Source: Clostridia bacterium (lineage in GTDB: Bacteria > Bacillota > Clostridia > Oscillospirales > Acutalibacteraceae). Taken from it: DNA of 64,000 bases. Where the stretch lies: assembly GCA_017537365.1 (NCBI GenBank), contig JAFYKZ010000016.1:1-64000 (forward strand), in the 5' to 3' direction. Shown here piece by piece: positions 25,701-33,071 of the stretch. The position numbers and the translations under genes are program-made. The notes under the pieces were generated by a model. That model was not told the DNA's origin, searched no databases, and saw only the letters and a list, made by a program, of their open reading frames with translations. How positions within the stretch are numbered: position 1 is the stretch's first letter; each line of letters starts with the position of its first letter.

Positions 25701-27043
25701 AACTGCAAACCCTCAGCAAGACCGTCTTCTGCAGTTTTCGTTACTGTAAGATTTCCTCTGCGAAGCTCGTTATTAAAATACACGGTAGCAGTCTTGCCTG
25801 ACACAACTGTTACAGTTTGTGAAGACTGCGGAACATAAGCATCGTATACCTTTTCGCTAACTGTATATGTGCCAGGTTTTAAATTATTAACGGCAATTTC
25901 TCCACTGCTGTTTGTAGTTACATTTTTATTAATACCGTTTCCGCTTATATTAAATTCAAATCCGCTTATTTTATTATCCTCGGATGATTTAACGATTTTA
26001 ATATTACCGGGTATAATTTCATTTACAGCATTAAAAGTTACCTTACCGTTATTAGCAGAACTTACTGTTACTTTCCATTCGGTCTGACCGTATGAACGGT
26101 AATTTGTCGGGAATACGGTTTCTTTAACTGTATAACTGCCGTATGGAACAGCATCATCGCTTATGGCATAACCGTTTGCATTAGTAGGCCCGATTTTATA
26201 CTGTGTGCCTGTAGTATCATTGGTAGCAACAAACACAGCTCCTGACAGGTTATTACCGTCAGTATCCTTTTTATATACCTCAATAGCGCCGTTTGATTCT
26301 ACAAACTCAGGCGCAGAAATTAACGCTACAACCTGAGGACTGCCACCCTTTGACATACCCGAAATAGTACAGAATTCAGGACCGTTATCGTTACCTACAT
26401 GGGTTATAAAATGGTTTCCGTTATAATAACCTGCATAAATAGCAACATGTGCAATAGTTCCCGATGAAATACTCTTAAATGCAATAAGTGAACCAATGGG
26501 GATTGTTTCTGTGGAACTGAATCCAGAACCGTCAGAATTCTGTGTAAACGGAATACTGCGGGCTATACCTGATGATATCCATGATTCTGCTGCATTTTTA
26601 TATGCTACTGCAGCTCTTGGATTAGAAGGAGCAGGTGTTCCCGATGTATCTATACCTGCAATATTGGGAAGATAGTTATAATACACATAACTTACATAAC
26701 TCGCACAGCAAAGACCGCTTTGTTCAAACTTTGCAATATTCGGAGCCAAGCCTGTAGCTGTTCCTGAATTGGATACAGTCTCAAGACCGGAAGGACCAGT
26801 ACCGTATGAAATATTGGAACGAACAGAAGCAGGCGCAGAATTACTGTACTTTTTGAATATTGTACCGTCATTCTTTTGTGTCTGTACCTTATACCCTGTA
26901 TATTCCAGGGCATCAAGATAAACATTATCCAACATATCCGCAGGTATATCCGAGGCAGGTGCCGCAAAAATGATCAGCGGTGTCATACAAATAAGCATTA
27001 CAAATGCTAAAATCAAGGATACTAATCTTTTAAAATTTTTCAT
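22760..27043 (-). CDS. Giant SpaA/Cna-B adhesin with N-terminal NlpC/P60-like domain
   Basis: A 1427-residue surface protein. Residues 1-~30 are a signal peptide. Residues ~40-255 resemble NlpC/P60 or CHAP peptidases: SGLCCASYVSYVYYN holds the catalytic Cys and GTIAHVAIYAGYYNG the His. About eleven Cna-B/SpaA-type domains follow to residue ~1380 (typical starts GNIKIVKSSEDN, GELVILKTDKHTG; typical turns PYGSYTVKET, RYGKYTYEEF), which can form Lys-Asn isopeptide bonds. APKTGD, a membrane helix and NKNGNYDDDED make a sortase signal with APKTG in place of LPXTG. It likely mediates mating contact and wall opening. No sortase is encoded in the window. Confidence 0.93.
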   Translation of the reverse strand: MKNFKRLVSLILAFVMLICMTPLIIFAAPASDIPADMLDNVYLDALEYTGYKVQTQKNDGTIFKKYSNSAPASVRSNISYGTGPSGLETVSNSGTATGLAPNIAKFEQSGLCCASYVSYVYYNYLPNIAGIDTSGTPAPSNPRAAVAYKNAAESWISSGIARSIPFTQNSDGSGFSSTETIPIGSLIAFKSISSGTIAHVAIYAGYYNGNHFITHVGNDNGPEFCTISGMSKGGSPQVVALISAPEFVESNGAIEVYKKDTDGNNLSGAVFVATNDTTGTQYKIGPTNANGYAISDDAVPYGSYTVKETVFPTNYRSYGQTEWKVTVSSANNGKVTFNAVNEIIPGNIKIVKSSEDNKISGFEFNISGNGINKNVTTNSSGEIAVNNLKPGTYTVSEKVYDAYVPQSSQTVTVVSGKTATVYFNNELRRGNLTVTKTAEDGLAEGLQFCLTGTSLSGERVDMYAVSDNNGKVYFKDIPIGKYNVFEYQTPDRYVEPEELDVTIEWNKTAEENIHNALKKWRVEVNKSDRELVPTSLNNTNDYYGVSQGDATLEGAVYGLYKGKKLIDTYTTDKNGYFITDYHPCGYDYYLQEITPSEGYLLDETKYDLGVFPEWYRVEYNTINADVFEQIKKGVISIVKHTDDGSTKIETPEVGAEFEIFLKSAGSYDKAKETERDLLVINKHGFAVTKELPYGVYTVKQIKGWEGKEFIPDFDVFVRDNGELYNFIINNATYEAFIEIEKRDAESGKLIPVSGVGFRVRNTDTGEYIVQRINYPTPTDIEVYYTDNSGKLMLPEKLPYGNYEIIEECTAYGYVLDTTTVPFKVDGSKTVVTVEKHNMAQKGTITVNKKGEVFWSVTEEDGMYQPVYKESGLEGAVFSIIAAEEISTPDGTVRYSKGEIVDTITTDAEGIAITKLLYLGKYEIRETKAPYGMIKNDEVYTAELVYAGQEISVISTSVSVTNKRQKAEISLNKILEKDENFGIGENGEILKVQFGIFAAADLEAKDGSIIPTDALIETAYCDEDGNITFKTDIPVGAKLYIKEIATDDRYIISDEKYFVEFGYQGEDVTTVLLSVLGGQKIENDLKRGTVIGYKVDEDGFTIEGALFGLFKPDEKEFSEDTAIMTATSNEIGVFGFENVPYGNWILREIKAAPAFVLNTENYAVNITEHEQVVEIIIENRFIVGSVKVTKIDADYPENKLTGAEFEVYVDVDHNKEYDPKIDLLVDELTETEKGIYRLENLRYNGYFLYEKSAPEGFIKDDGYYYFEIRNDGEIVNVETEAGKGFINKPIKGELVILKTDKHTGKVIEGVGFRVKDAEGNVVAEDYTNAEGIVKFTLRYGKYTYEEFKTPYDYKTNNTVYECEITENGMMVYAEVKNERIDVPTAPKTGDNSKIGFWLGLAAVGLGGLISCAIIMFKNKNGNYDDDED
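23813..23830 (+). repeat. Dispersed GCCGCCCAGAACGGAAAG repeat, copy C (inside adhesin gene)
   Basis: Identical over 18 bases to copy B at 9870-9887. In the adhesin frame it encodes LSVLGG near the end of the eighth Cna-B domain. A shorter match (GCCAGAACGGA) is at 41971-41981 within another gene. Confidence 0.7.
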
Positions 27044-27061
27044 AAAAATTTTCCTTTCTGA

Positions 27062-27097
27062 AATAAAAATAACTCTGCAACATTAAGTCACAGAGTT
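27062..27097 (-). terminator. Hairpin before the adhesin gene
   Basis: AACTCTG (27071-27077) pairs with CAGAGTT (27091-27097); ATTTTTATTT follows on the minus strand. It lies 17 nt after the lipoprotein stop and 27 nt before the adhesin ATG. The 7-bp stem is the weakest of the series. Confidence 0.6.
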
Positions 27098-27114
27098 GTG
27101 TTAAAAAATATTTT

Positions 27115-27942
27115 TTACTTGTTGTCGGTATTTTCTTTTGCTACTGCCACATCGCAGTACCACATACCACTTTCGTAGGTTACTCCTACTGCTATGTAAG
27201 AGTATTCATCTGCTCCAACATAAGCCCAGTGTTTCGCACTGTTTTTTATAAGGTCTGCAAATCTTTTGGCTATTTCATCGGCAGTTCCCGCATATCCCGC
27301 TTTGGCTATAGCTTCTCTGGAGCAGGACGTGTAATACGGTTCACCGTTCATACCGTAGAGTGAAGGGTCCACATATTCACCGTACTGTAAGGCAGTGGCG
27401 GCAGCTCTTTCGTCCTCGGTATTATGAGCGAATCTTTTTATTAACTGTCGGCTTCGGTATTCGGCATATTCAGTCAAGCCTTCAAGTTTCATGGCCTTTA
27501 TTGTACGATATGAATTTATGTATTCGAGTATCTTTTCGGCTATTTCTTTACTGTCTTGTGCCGACGCATTAACCACCTGAGGAGCTATTGGAACAATCTC
27601 AATTTCTACCGGACTTTCTTTGTCAAGGAACGATAGTTCCCTTTTTTCATTATTTTCAACATTTTCAGGTTTAGGTTCAGTAGGTTCAGCTTCAGGTTCA
27701 GATTCTGATACGACAATTTCCATGTTTTGGGCAGGAGGTTCTTCTTTCTCAGGTTCTGTGTATTTAAATTCCGTCACCTGTTCATCTTCCGTCGCCGTTT
27801 CATTTAGCGAAACAGTTTCTACTGCAACATTCTCAGGCTTAATAATCGGTTTTACATCTACAACTGCTTTTTCTTTTTCGCAGCCTGATGCCGATAGTAT
27901 TAATCCCACAAGAATACAAATTGCTGTTATCTTTTTAATCAT
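27115..27942 (-). CDS. CAP-domain lipoprotein
   Basis: A 275-residue exported protein. The signal ends with the lipobox LSASGC, giving a lipid-anchored Cys at residue 21. Residues ~35-115 form an acidic, P/E-rich spacer (PEKEEPPAQNMEIVVSESEPEAEPTEPKPEN). The C-terminal ~150 residues are CAP/SCP-like: ILEYINSYRTIKAMKLEGLTEYAEYRSRQLIKRFAHNT, HWAYVGADEYSYIAVGVTYESGMWYCDVAVA. CAP proteins are secreted and act on walls or lipids, though the role here is unknown. A leader repeat lies just upstream. It is transcribed ahead of the adhesin gene. Confidence 0.85.
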   Translation of the reverse strand: MIKKITAICILVGLILSASGCEKEKAVVDVKPIIKPENVAVETVSLNETATEDEQVTEFKYTEPEKEEPPAQNMEIVVSESEPEAEPTEPKPENVENNEKRELSFLDKESPVEIEIVPIAPQVVNASAQDSKEIAEKILEYINSYRTIKAMKLEGLTEYAEYRSRQLIKRFAHNTEDERAAATALQYGEYVDPSLYGMNGEPYYTSCSREAIAKAGYAGTADEIAKRFADLIKNSAKHWAYVGADEYSYIAVGVTYESGMWYCDVAVAKENTDNK

Positions 27943-27960
27943 AAATTTTCACCTCTACCC

Positions 27961-27994
27961 ACACAATATACCGACAAATTTTCAAAAGTCCAGC
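27961..27994 (-). promoter_or_regulatory. Leader repeat, copy 3 (possible promoter)
   Basis: The minus strand reads CTGGACTTTTGAAAATTTG then TCGGTATATTGTGTG. Compared with the 14973 and 15934 copies, it keeps TGGACT and replaces CATTGT with TATATT at a 16-nt spacing, closest to a true -10. It precedes the CAP lipoprotein gene. Confidence 0.5.
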
Positions 27995-28018
27995 AAAAAA
28001 ATATTATTCGTTAAATAC

Positions 28019-28405
28019 TCACATAGAAGGAGTCATAGATTGGTCAGAAACTTCCGAATTTTGCTCAGCATTTTCTCCCTGCTGTTGATCGTTTTGCACC
28101 TGCTCTAACTTTTCCTCGTAAGCCTTAATAACGGCATCCTTAATCTTTTCACGGTCTTTCTTATTAAGAGCGAAGAAGGTATCCTGATAATTATCTCCGA
28201 CTTTTCTTGACGGACACATTACAAAAAGACCTTTTTCATCTTCATAAACACGGAAACCTGTAGCGCAAAATCTATCGTAAATCCTGATGCTCGCATAAGC
28301 TTTAAGCTTGCTATCAGGGTAATTTGTAAGACTGTCTATATGCGCCTTAATAGGTGTGCGCTTTTGATACTGCTGTTTGTTGTTTGAATATTTTTGATTT
28401 GACAT
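28019..28405 (-). CDS. SpoVG-family protein with Met tail
   Basis: A 128-residue protein from the ATG 8 nt after GGAGGA. IKAHIDSLTNYPDSKLKAYASIRIYDRFCATGFRVYEDEKGLFVMCPSRK and NKKDREKIKDAVIKAYEEKL cover the SpoVG domain, a small DNA/RNA-binding regulator. SpoVG normally ends soon after this; here a Q/E/N-rich extension follows and ends DQSMTPSM, the element's Met tail grafted on a known family. A good test case for the tail. It lies between the YodL/DUF3846 and CAP lipoprotein genes. Confidence 0.9.
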   Translation of the reverse strand: MSNQKYSNNKQQYQKRTPIKAHIDSLTNYPDSKLKAYASIRIYDRFCATGFRVYEDEKGLFVMCPSRKVGDNYQDTFFALNKKDREKIKDAVIKAYEEKLEQVQNDQQQGENAEQNSEVSDQSMTPSM

Positions 28406-28420
28406 TATATTTTCCTCCAA

Positions 28421-29098
28421 TTAAATAAAATTAAAACCTATTATTTGGTAGCCTATATCGGATTCTACTTCTTCCTGGCTGATTTCTTCTGGTACGCTGA
28501 AACGCTCTAAGTATTCTTTTGCCTCAGCTTCAGTCAAACCTCTGAAATCACAACCCTTTTCTCCGCAAATAAAGAACGGTCCTGCAATAATAGAAGTGCC
28601 ATCACCAAAATGGATATTACCTTCCATACCCATCAGTTTCGACTCTTCATTGTCTATAAGAATTGTTTCATCATCTGAAATCTTAACCGTTTCTATAAGA
28701 CCGCCGCCGACCGCCTTTTGCATAGAATGTAAATCATCTCTGATTTCAGTTTCAAATGCAGGCTTTTTAGGCTCTTTATATACCACTCTCATAAGGTTTC
28801 TGAGTTTATGCGCAGCCGAACCGTCAAAGTCAATTTCTTTGAATCCTTCATTTTGACAGATATATGATTTATCTTCTACTGAAATAACATCCGATGCAGC
28901 AATGACCTTACCCATATATAACGGATGATCGTCAGTGTTGATTTTACTCATTATTTCTGATGGACTTGATTCATCAATCACCGCATCGAAAACCTTATCG
29001 TAAATCTCAGGATTAACCGTTTCAATATCCTTTACATCCTTAAACCTTACTTTCTCAGTATCTCTCGATGGATTTATCTGATATATTTTAACTCGCAT
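28421..29098 (-). CDS. YodL–DUF3846 protein
   Basis: A 225-residue protein joining two domains typical of polyvalent proteins. Residues 1-~105 are YodL-like (RVKIYQINPSRDTEKVRFKDVKDI...), and residues ~110-215 are DUF3846-like (LHSMQKAVGGGLIETVKISDDETILIDNEESKLMGMEGN, FGDGTSIIAGPFFICGEKGCDFRGLTEAEAKEYLERF). Both occur in large phage- or plasmid-borne proteins thought to be delivered with DNA. The RBS lies inside the end of the preceding gene. It ends QIIGFNFI, hydrophobic but without the usual linker. Confidence 0.82.
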   Translation of the reverse strand: MRVKIYQINPSRDTEKVRFKDVKDIETVNPEIYDKVFDAVIDESSPSEIMSKINTDDHPLYMGKVIAASDVISVEDKSYICQNEGFKEIDFDGSAAHKLRNLMRVVYKEPKKPAFETEIRDDLHSMQKAVGGGLIETVKISDDETILIDNEESKLMGMEGNIHFGDGTSIIAGPFFICGEKGCDFRGLTEAEAKEYLERFSVPEEISQEEVESDIGYQIIGFNFI

Positions 29099-29100
29099 TT

Positions 29101-29814
29101 TTACATTCCCTCCATTTGAATTTCAGGTGTGTCATCGGGTTCTTCATATTGTTTCAATTTTTCTGCCGCCCACTCAGGAATAAATTCTTCCTTGAGTATA
29201 CCTATAAAATCCTGTCTTCTGAAATGGGTAAACTCACCGTCTTTCAGGAAATAACCATTAATCTGCTGTCCCATTTTCGAAGGATCGCAGCCAAAACCTC
29301 CAGTAGCATAGAAAAGCTGAAACTCGGGTGTTTTATATTGGTCTTTTAAGGTGGATGGTTTAAAAACAATTATTTTATCCTCATAATCTCCGCCCTCAAT
29401 ACAGTGGGTTCTGTCATAAAGACCTAACTGTGTCCACTCTTTTCGCACCCTGTCTGTGAACATATTTACAAGACCCTGATGGCTTGTAACCTCATAATGC
29501 CATCTTTCAGAATCATTTGGAATAAAAGTAGCTTTTGCCCAGCTTTTATTTTCCGGACTGAACCGCCCATCATGATTATTGCGCTGTATGGTATTACAAA
29601 GCACCCACATAACACGGTTAAAGCCAAATTTACTAATTATGTTTTTTGCAAAATCCGTATCCAAACTGTTATCCGAATAATTATCTGATATTCCGTTTTC
29701 AATTTCTCTTGCGCATACACAATTTTCTTTATGGCTTTCTCTCCACAGTTCAACCTCGCCATACTTTTTTGCATTGCTTAACGAAAATCTATATAACGGC
29801 TTATGATCGTTCAT
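29101..29814 (-). CDS. DUF3849-domain protein with Met tail
   Basis: A 237-residue protein. PLYRFSLSNAKKYGEVELWRESHKENCVCAREIENGIS and AKNIISKFGFNRVMWVLCNTIQRNNHDGRFSPENKSWAK match DUF3849, found in mobile-element proteins of unknown function. A second module (ATGGFGCDPSKMGQQINGYFLKDGEFTHFRRQDFIGIL) resembles other polyvalent-protein pieces. It ends EEPDDTPEIQMEGM; ATGGAGGGA within these codons is also the RBS of the next gene. It overlaps the YubB-like gene (ATGTCATGA). Confidence 0.82.
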   Translation of the reverse strand: MNDHKPLYRFSLSNAKKYGEVELWRESHKENCVCAREIENGISDNYSDNSLDTDFAKNIISKFGFNRVMWVLCNTIQRNNHDGRFSPENKSWAKATFIPNDSERWHYEVTSHQGLVNMFTDRVRKEWTQLGLYDRTHCIEGGDYEDKIIVFKPSTLKDQYKTPEFQLFYATGGFGCDPSKMGQQINGYFLKDGEFTHFRRQDFIGILKEEFIPEWAAEKLKQYEEPDDTPEIQMEGM

Positions 29815-30869
29815 GACATATTCATCCCTTCTGTAGTTTCGTTGATTTCATAATCTCCGTTCATAAATTCCTGTAAGGTATAATCACCTTCCCCTAAAAA
29901 GTTCGGATAATTTTCTTCGGTTATCTTTATGAAATCTTTACCACCGAAGTCTATAGGCACTTTGGTTATGATACTGCCTCCGTGATTAACGCAAACATAC
30001 TTTTCTAAAGCCACAAAGTTTATACCTCCGACATCATCGTGGCGCAAGTGATAACAATGCATACCTTTTGGAATAGTGGAAGTATATAGCTTCTCATTGG
30101 TGAACAGAGCCTTTTGGTCTTCTATTTCAATAAGCTCATAATCGTCATCTGTAATGCGTATGTATGCAGTACCGTCTGCATTCATAGTAATTCCTAATTC
30201 TTCGGGTGTGCTGACTTCATATACCCTTACAGCAAAATTACACCTTTCCATCTCGGTTTCAGGATAGATTTCCTCTGCCAACACACCGTCCTTATAAATC
30301 TTTGTACCGCAATATTTTCCAAGTTCTTCACTTGTCCATTCATGTGTCAGTTGAATATCCGGATATTTTTCTGCAATAAGCCTTATAATCTTATGCGGTG
30401 GACAATCCGGACTATCAAATGATATCTTATTATCTGAACGGGCTTCTGGTGGCTTAAAACCGTATGCATTAGTTTTAACTCCCCAATTCTCTATAGACCA
30501 ATAATACCAATCTCTTGCACCATACTTAATCTGATTTCTAAAGGCTTTTTTACCGAGTTCCCATTCTTCTTTCGGTACATTTATGAAGTGTTTCAAATAA
30601 TGCTTTTCATCTTCTTCGGGAATATTCAAATAATCCACTCCTGTAATACCTTTTGATAGAGCATAGGATGACACAAAGTCCTTATAATGAGCAAATCCTC
30701 TATCCGCTAATGAACCACACTCTATGTTAAGTTCTTCGGGCATTGGCAAAAGTTTGTTGTAATCCAATGTTCCTATGCCCTTTTCATCAGATTTAATTTC
30801 TTCAAAAATTTTTGCTATTCTATTGGGTTCACCTTTAAATAATAATCTGTTAGTTATACGAACGGACAT
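29811..30869 (-). CDS. YubB/Api92-like ferredoxin-fold protein
   Basis: A 352-residue protein. VRITNRLLFKGEPNRIAKIFEEI, LDYNKLLPMPEEL and ARDWYYWSIENWGVKTNAY..FDSPDCPPHKIIRLIAEKYPDIQLTHEWTSEELGKYCG are the hallmarks of the YubB (Api92-like) ferredoxin-fold domain found in plasmids and phages. The second half carries a further module of the polyvalent type (CNFAVRVYEVSTPEELGI, KGMHCYHLRHDD). It ends TTEGMNMS, a Met-rich end that partly encodes the next RBS (GAAGGGATG). Function unknown. Confidence 0.82.
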   Translation of the reverse strand: MSVRITNRLLFKGEPNRIAKIFEEIKSDEKGIGTLDYNKLLPMPEELNIECGSLADRGFAHYKDFVSSYALSKGITGVDYLNIPEEDEKHYLKHFINVPKEEWELGKKAFRNQIKYGARDWYYWSIENWGVKTNAYGFKPPEARSDNKISFDSPDCPPHKIIRLIAEKYPDIQLTHEWTSEELGKYCGTKIYKDGVLAEEIYPETEMERCNFAVRVYEVSTPEELGITMNADGTAYIRITDDDYELIEIEDQKALFTNEKLYTSTIPKGMHCYHLRHDDVGGINFVALEKYVCVNHGGSIITKVPIDFGGKDFIKITEENYPNFLGEGDYTLQEFMNGDYEINETTEGMNMS

Positions 30870-31165
30870 TACTTATTACCTCCACTTTCCTTTTCAGCCC
30901 ACTTTACCGACAAATGCACAAGTGCTGCACGTTGCTGTTCAGGCGACAGGTTATTAAGGAAATCGTAAAGTGTAATTTCATCAGTCTTAGAGGTATTACA
31001 CTCTTTGCAGTCATCACAGATTTTTTCTCTTTTAACTATAACACTTCTGCCGTCTGAGGATTCAGTAAAAGACAAAACATCGTTATATTTAAAGCCTACA
31101 CGCTGTCTTATTTCAAAGGGAATAGTTACCCTTCCCTTTTTACCAAGAATACGGTATATAGTCAT
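30869..31165 (-). CDS. AbrB/MazE-fold DNA-binding protein with Cys cluster
   Basis: A 98-residue protein. TIYRILGKKGRVTIPFEIRQRVGFKYNDVLSFTESSDGRSVIVKRE is a complete AbrB/SpoVT swapped-hairpin domain. It is followed by Cys 50, 53 and 56 (CDDCKEC), which may bind metal or respond to redox, and a C-terminal helix (LYDFLNNLSPEQQRAALVHLSVKWAEKE). Probably a transition-state-like regulator. Stop and start codons overlap with the YubB gene (one base) and the next AbrB-like gene (4 bases). No tail. Confidence 0.85.
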   Translation of the reverse strand: MTIYRILGKKGRVTIPFEIRQRVGFKYNDVLSFTESSDGRSVIVKREKICDDCKECNTSKTDEITLYDFLNNLSPEQQRAALVHLSVKWAEKESGGNK

Positions 31166-31401
31166 ATATTTTTACACCTCACATTCATTCTTCTGCTATT
31201 AGCACATCTTTGTCTTTCTATGGGACAGCATGAACAGTCACTATCACAAACAAAGTTTTCGGTACTGTCGGGGACAGAAATAATAATTTTTCCCTTTACT
31301 GCGCTCATCTCAATCAGGCTGTCAGGCTCAATTCCCGCTTCATCGAGCAAATCAATCGGCACTGAAAGATTGAAACACGCTATTGATTTTTTATTTTGCA
31401 T
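31162..31401 (-). CDS. Short AbrB-like protein with Cys-rich C-terminus
   Basis: A 79-residue protein starting at the ATG 11 nt after AAAGGAG. KKSIACFNLSVPIDLLDEAGIEPDSLIEMSAVKGKIIISVP is a variant AbrB/MazE swapped hairpin. Then Cys 52, 56, 58, 59, 66 and 76 (CDSDCSCC and later) make a dense cluster in a short basic end. It may pair with the neighbouring AbrB protein, forming hetero-dimers, and bind zinc or an iron-sulfur cluster; this is inference. It overlaps the methylase gene downstream of it in coordinates by 22 nt in another frame. Confidence 0.75.
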   Translation of the reverse strand: MQNKKSIACFNLSVPIDLLDEAGIEPDSLIEMSAVKGKIIISVPDSTENFVCDSDCSCCPIERQRCANSRRMNVRCKNI

Positions 31402-32363
31402 GAAATAATGCACTCCTTTAATATTTTTTCGTAATCGTAATCTTCTTCGCCGTGAAGATTAAACATATTCATTTGCCTGGGTTTTCCCCTTTCACGCTCA
31501 TAAAGGTCGTAGTTGGCTATAAGCAACTCATCAAATTGAGCACCGGCATCATATCTTTGAGCCATTGAATGAACGCGGGAAAAATCAAGCATCGAGAAAT
31601 CTTTATACAAATCTCTTATCTCAGGGCAATCGTTGTATGATAGCAAGAATTTACCCTTAATATTTTTAAGGGTATCCCTTAGTCTTACATGGTCATCCCA
31701 ACCGAAATCGACCTCATACATATCCTCTGTACTAAAATACGGCGGATCTAAATAAAACAGAGAATCCGGTCTGTCATAGTGCTTGATAAGGGTTTCAAAG
31801 TCCTGATTTTCTACAACAACATTCGCCATTCTGTCTTCAAGTTCCTGTATTAAACCGAAAAGTTTGCGGATATCAAATGGTTGACATGCGAAAGATTTAC
31901 CGCTGCTTGAATAACTGTAACGAAGCAGTTTTAAATACATTGCTGCTCTCCTCACATCGTAATCGGTTGTTATCCTTGTCCTCATTTCAATCATTTCTTC
32001 TGCACTAAGCGGCGGAAGCATTATTTTTGTGAGTTCCAATTCCTCTGCGAAATATTTATCATCAAACTTTTCATTCTTAAAAAACTTTTTTATGGCATTA
32101 AAATCATCACGGGAGTTTAAATTACAAAAGCCAAGTTCCCTTTTAACCGCCATTGTTCTTTCTTTCATACATCTGAAAAGATTAACAAGGTTACGGTCAA
32201 AATCGTTATACACCTCAAAGGGTTGTATTTCAGGTTTTCCAAGAAGTACGCTTCCCGAACCGCCAAACACATCAATAAATCTATTGAATTCAAGCGGAAA
32301 TACTGCATACAAAATATTAAGAATCGGAGTTTTATTTCCTACACGCGATACAGGAGTTTTCAT
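31380..32363 (-). CDS. D12-class DNA adenine methyltransferase (Dam-like)
   Basis: A 327-residue enzyme from the ATG 8 nt after GTGAGG. TPVSRVGNKTPILNILYAVFP is the SAM-pocket start; FGGSG (residues 33-37) is motif I; LFYLDPPYF (DPPY at 206-209) is the catalytic motif of N6-adenine methylases of the Dam/MutS-associated group. No restriction gene is adjacent, so it is an orphan methylase that probably guards the element in new hosts. It ends ISCKIKNQ, without the Met tail. A terminator-like hairpin lies 46 nt before the start. Confidence 0.92.
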   Translation of the reverse strand: MKTPVSRVGNKTPILNILYAVFPLEFNRFIDVFGGSGSVLLGKPEIQPFEVYNDFDRNLVNLFRCMKERTMAVKRELGFCNLNSRDDFNAIKKFFKNEKFDDKYFAEELELTKIMLPPLSAEEMIEMRTRITTDYDVRRAAMYLKLLRYSYSSSGKSFACQPFDIRKLFGLIQELEDRMANVVVENQDFETLIKHYDRPDSLFYLDPPYFSTEDMYEVDFGWDDHVRLRDTLKNIKGKFLLSYNDCPEIRDLYKDFSMLDFSRVHSMAQRYDAGAQFDELLIANYDLYERERGKPRQMNMFNLHGEEDYDYEKILKECIISCKIKNQ

Positions 32364-32403
32364 AAATATCACCTCACTTTCATGAGGTAATCAACCGCCT
32401 GCA

Positions 32404-32446
32404 TACAAAAAAGGTATCAACCGTAATACAAGCGATTGATACCTTT
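32404..32446 (-). terminator. Intrinsic terminator before the Dam-like gene
   Basis: AAAGGTATCAA (32410-32420) and TTGATACCTTT (32436-32446) form a perfect 11-bp stem; TTTTTTGTATG follows on the minus strand. It lies 8 nt after the small membrane protein's stop codon and 46 nt before the Dam-like start. Confidence 0.85.
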
Positions 32447-32453
32447 AAATTTC

Positions 32454-32594
32454 TTATTTATTATTTGTTTTTTTCGGTAGTTCTAAGTCCGCCGATTTGT
32501 TCCAACAACCGTTTATCATAACACAGCATAAGACTACCGTTGCTACCGCACCGCCTACAAGCATACCACCCGTAAAAATCAATGCTTCAACCAT
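32454..32594 (-). CDS. DUF3789-like small membrane protein
   Basis: A 46-residue protein that ORF-length filters miss. VEALIFTGGMLVGGAVATVVLCCVMING is a single glycine-rich membrane helix, followed by CWNKSADLELPKKTNNK. This matches the small DUF3789-type proteins of Clostridia elements. GGAGGGGATGTAA precedes the ATG and overlaps the end of the upstream gene, giving good support for translation. It ends in Lys and lacks the tail. Confidence 0.75.
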   Translation of the reverse strand: MVEALIFTGGMLVGGAVATVVLCCVMINGCWNKSADLELPKKTNNK

Positions 32595-33071
32595 TTACAT
32601 CCCCTCCATCTTCATTTTGGAATCAGATTCTTCGGTTTCTTCCGGATTTTCTTCTCCGTCATATCCAAAATTATCTTTCATATACTTGTCATACTCATCA
32701 CAGTAATATTTGTAATTTTCTGCTCCGTGTTCTTTTAAGAATTCTTCTTTGAATTCCCATAAAGGATACTTACAAAATCCGCTTTGCTTAGTAAATCCTG
32801 TATCACGGGCAATACCGCATTTCAGAAGTTGGTCAGCAAAAGGACAGTTGTTTGTGTCTATATAAGTGCAGTTCTTTGCGCCTATAAACTCTCCAAAAGA
32901 TTTTGTAAACATAGCAAACGGTTCAAGCATACCTGATTCGGGGTTTATCCACTCAAGATTTACAGCTAAGCTATGCAGGTTATTTCCCATAAAATCCTTG
33001 ACCGGATACAGTTGTACTTTTGGGGTGACCTCAACCTCTCTGTCCCCTATAATCTTTATTTTATAAGTCAT
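32595..33071 (-). CDS. DUF4313-like protein with Met tail
   Basis: A 158-residue protein. Residues ~18-110 (KVQLYPVKDFMGNNLHSLAVNLEWINPESGMLEPFAMFTKSF, NCTYIDTNNCPFADQLLKCGIARDTGFTKQSGFCKYPLWEF) resemble DUF4313-type proteins of mobile elements. The C-terminus is a strong example of the tail: ENPEETEESDSKMKMEGM. ATGGAGGGG within it also forms the RBS of the small membrane protein, so part of the Met content is nucleotide-driven. ATGA overlap with the preceding gene. Confidence 0.75.
   Translation of the reverse strand: MTYKIKIIGDREVEVTPKVQLYPVKDFMGNNLHSLAVNLEWINPESGMLEPFAMFTKSFGEFIGAKNCTYIDTNNCPFADQLLKCGIARDTGFTKQSGFCKYPLWEFKEEFLKEHGAENYKYYCDEYDKYMKDNFGYDGEENPEETEESDSKMKMEGM

Noticed and set aside
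22760..27043. Internal repeats of the adhesin as tandem DNA duplication
   Set aside because: The Cna-B domains are similar only at the level of fold pattern; no long DNA identity between them is visible.
27620..28108. 162-residue plus-strand frame opposite the CAP lipoprotein
   Set aside because: Ser/Gly/Phe-rich composition mirrors the antisense of an E/P-rich linker; no RBS or family.
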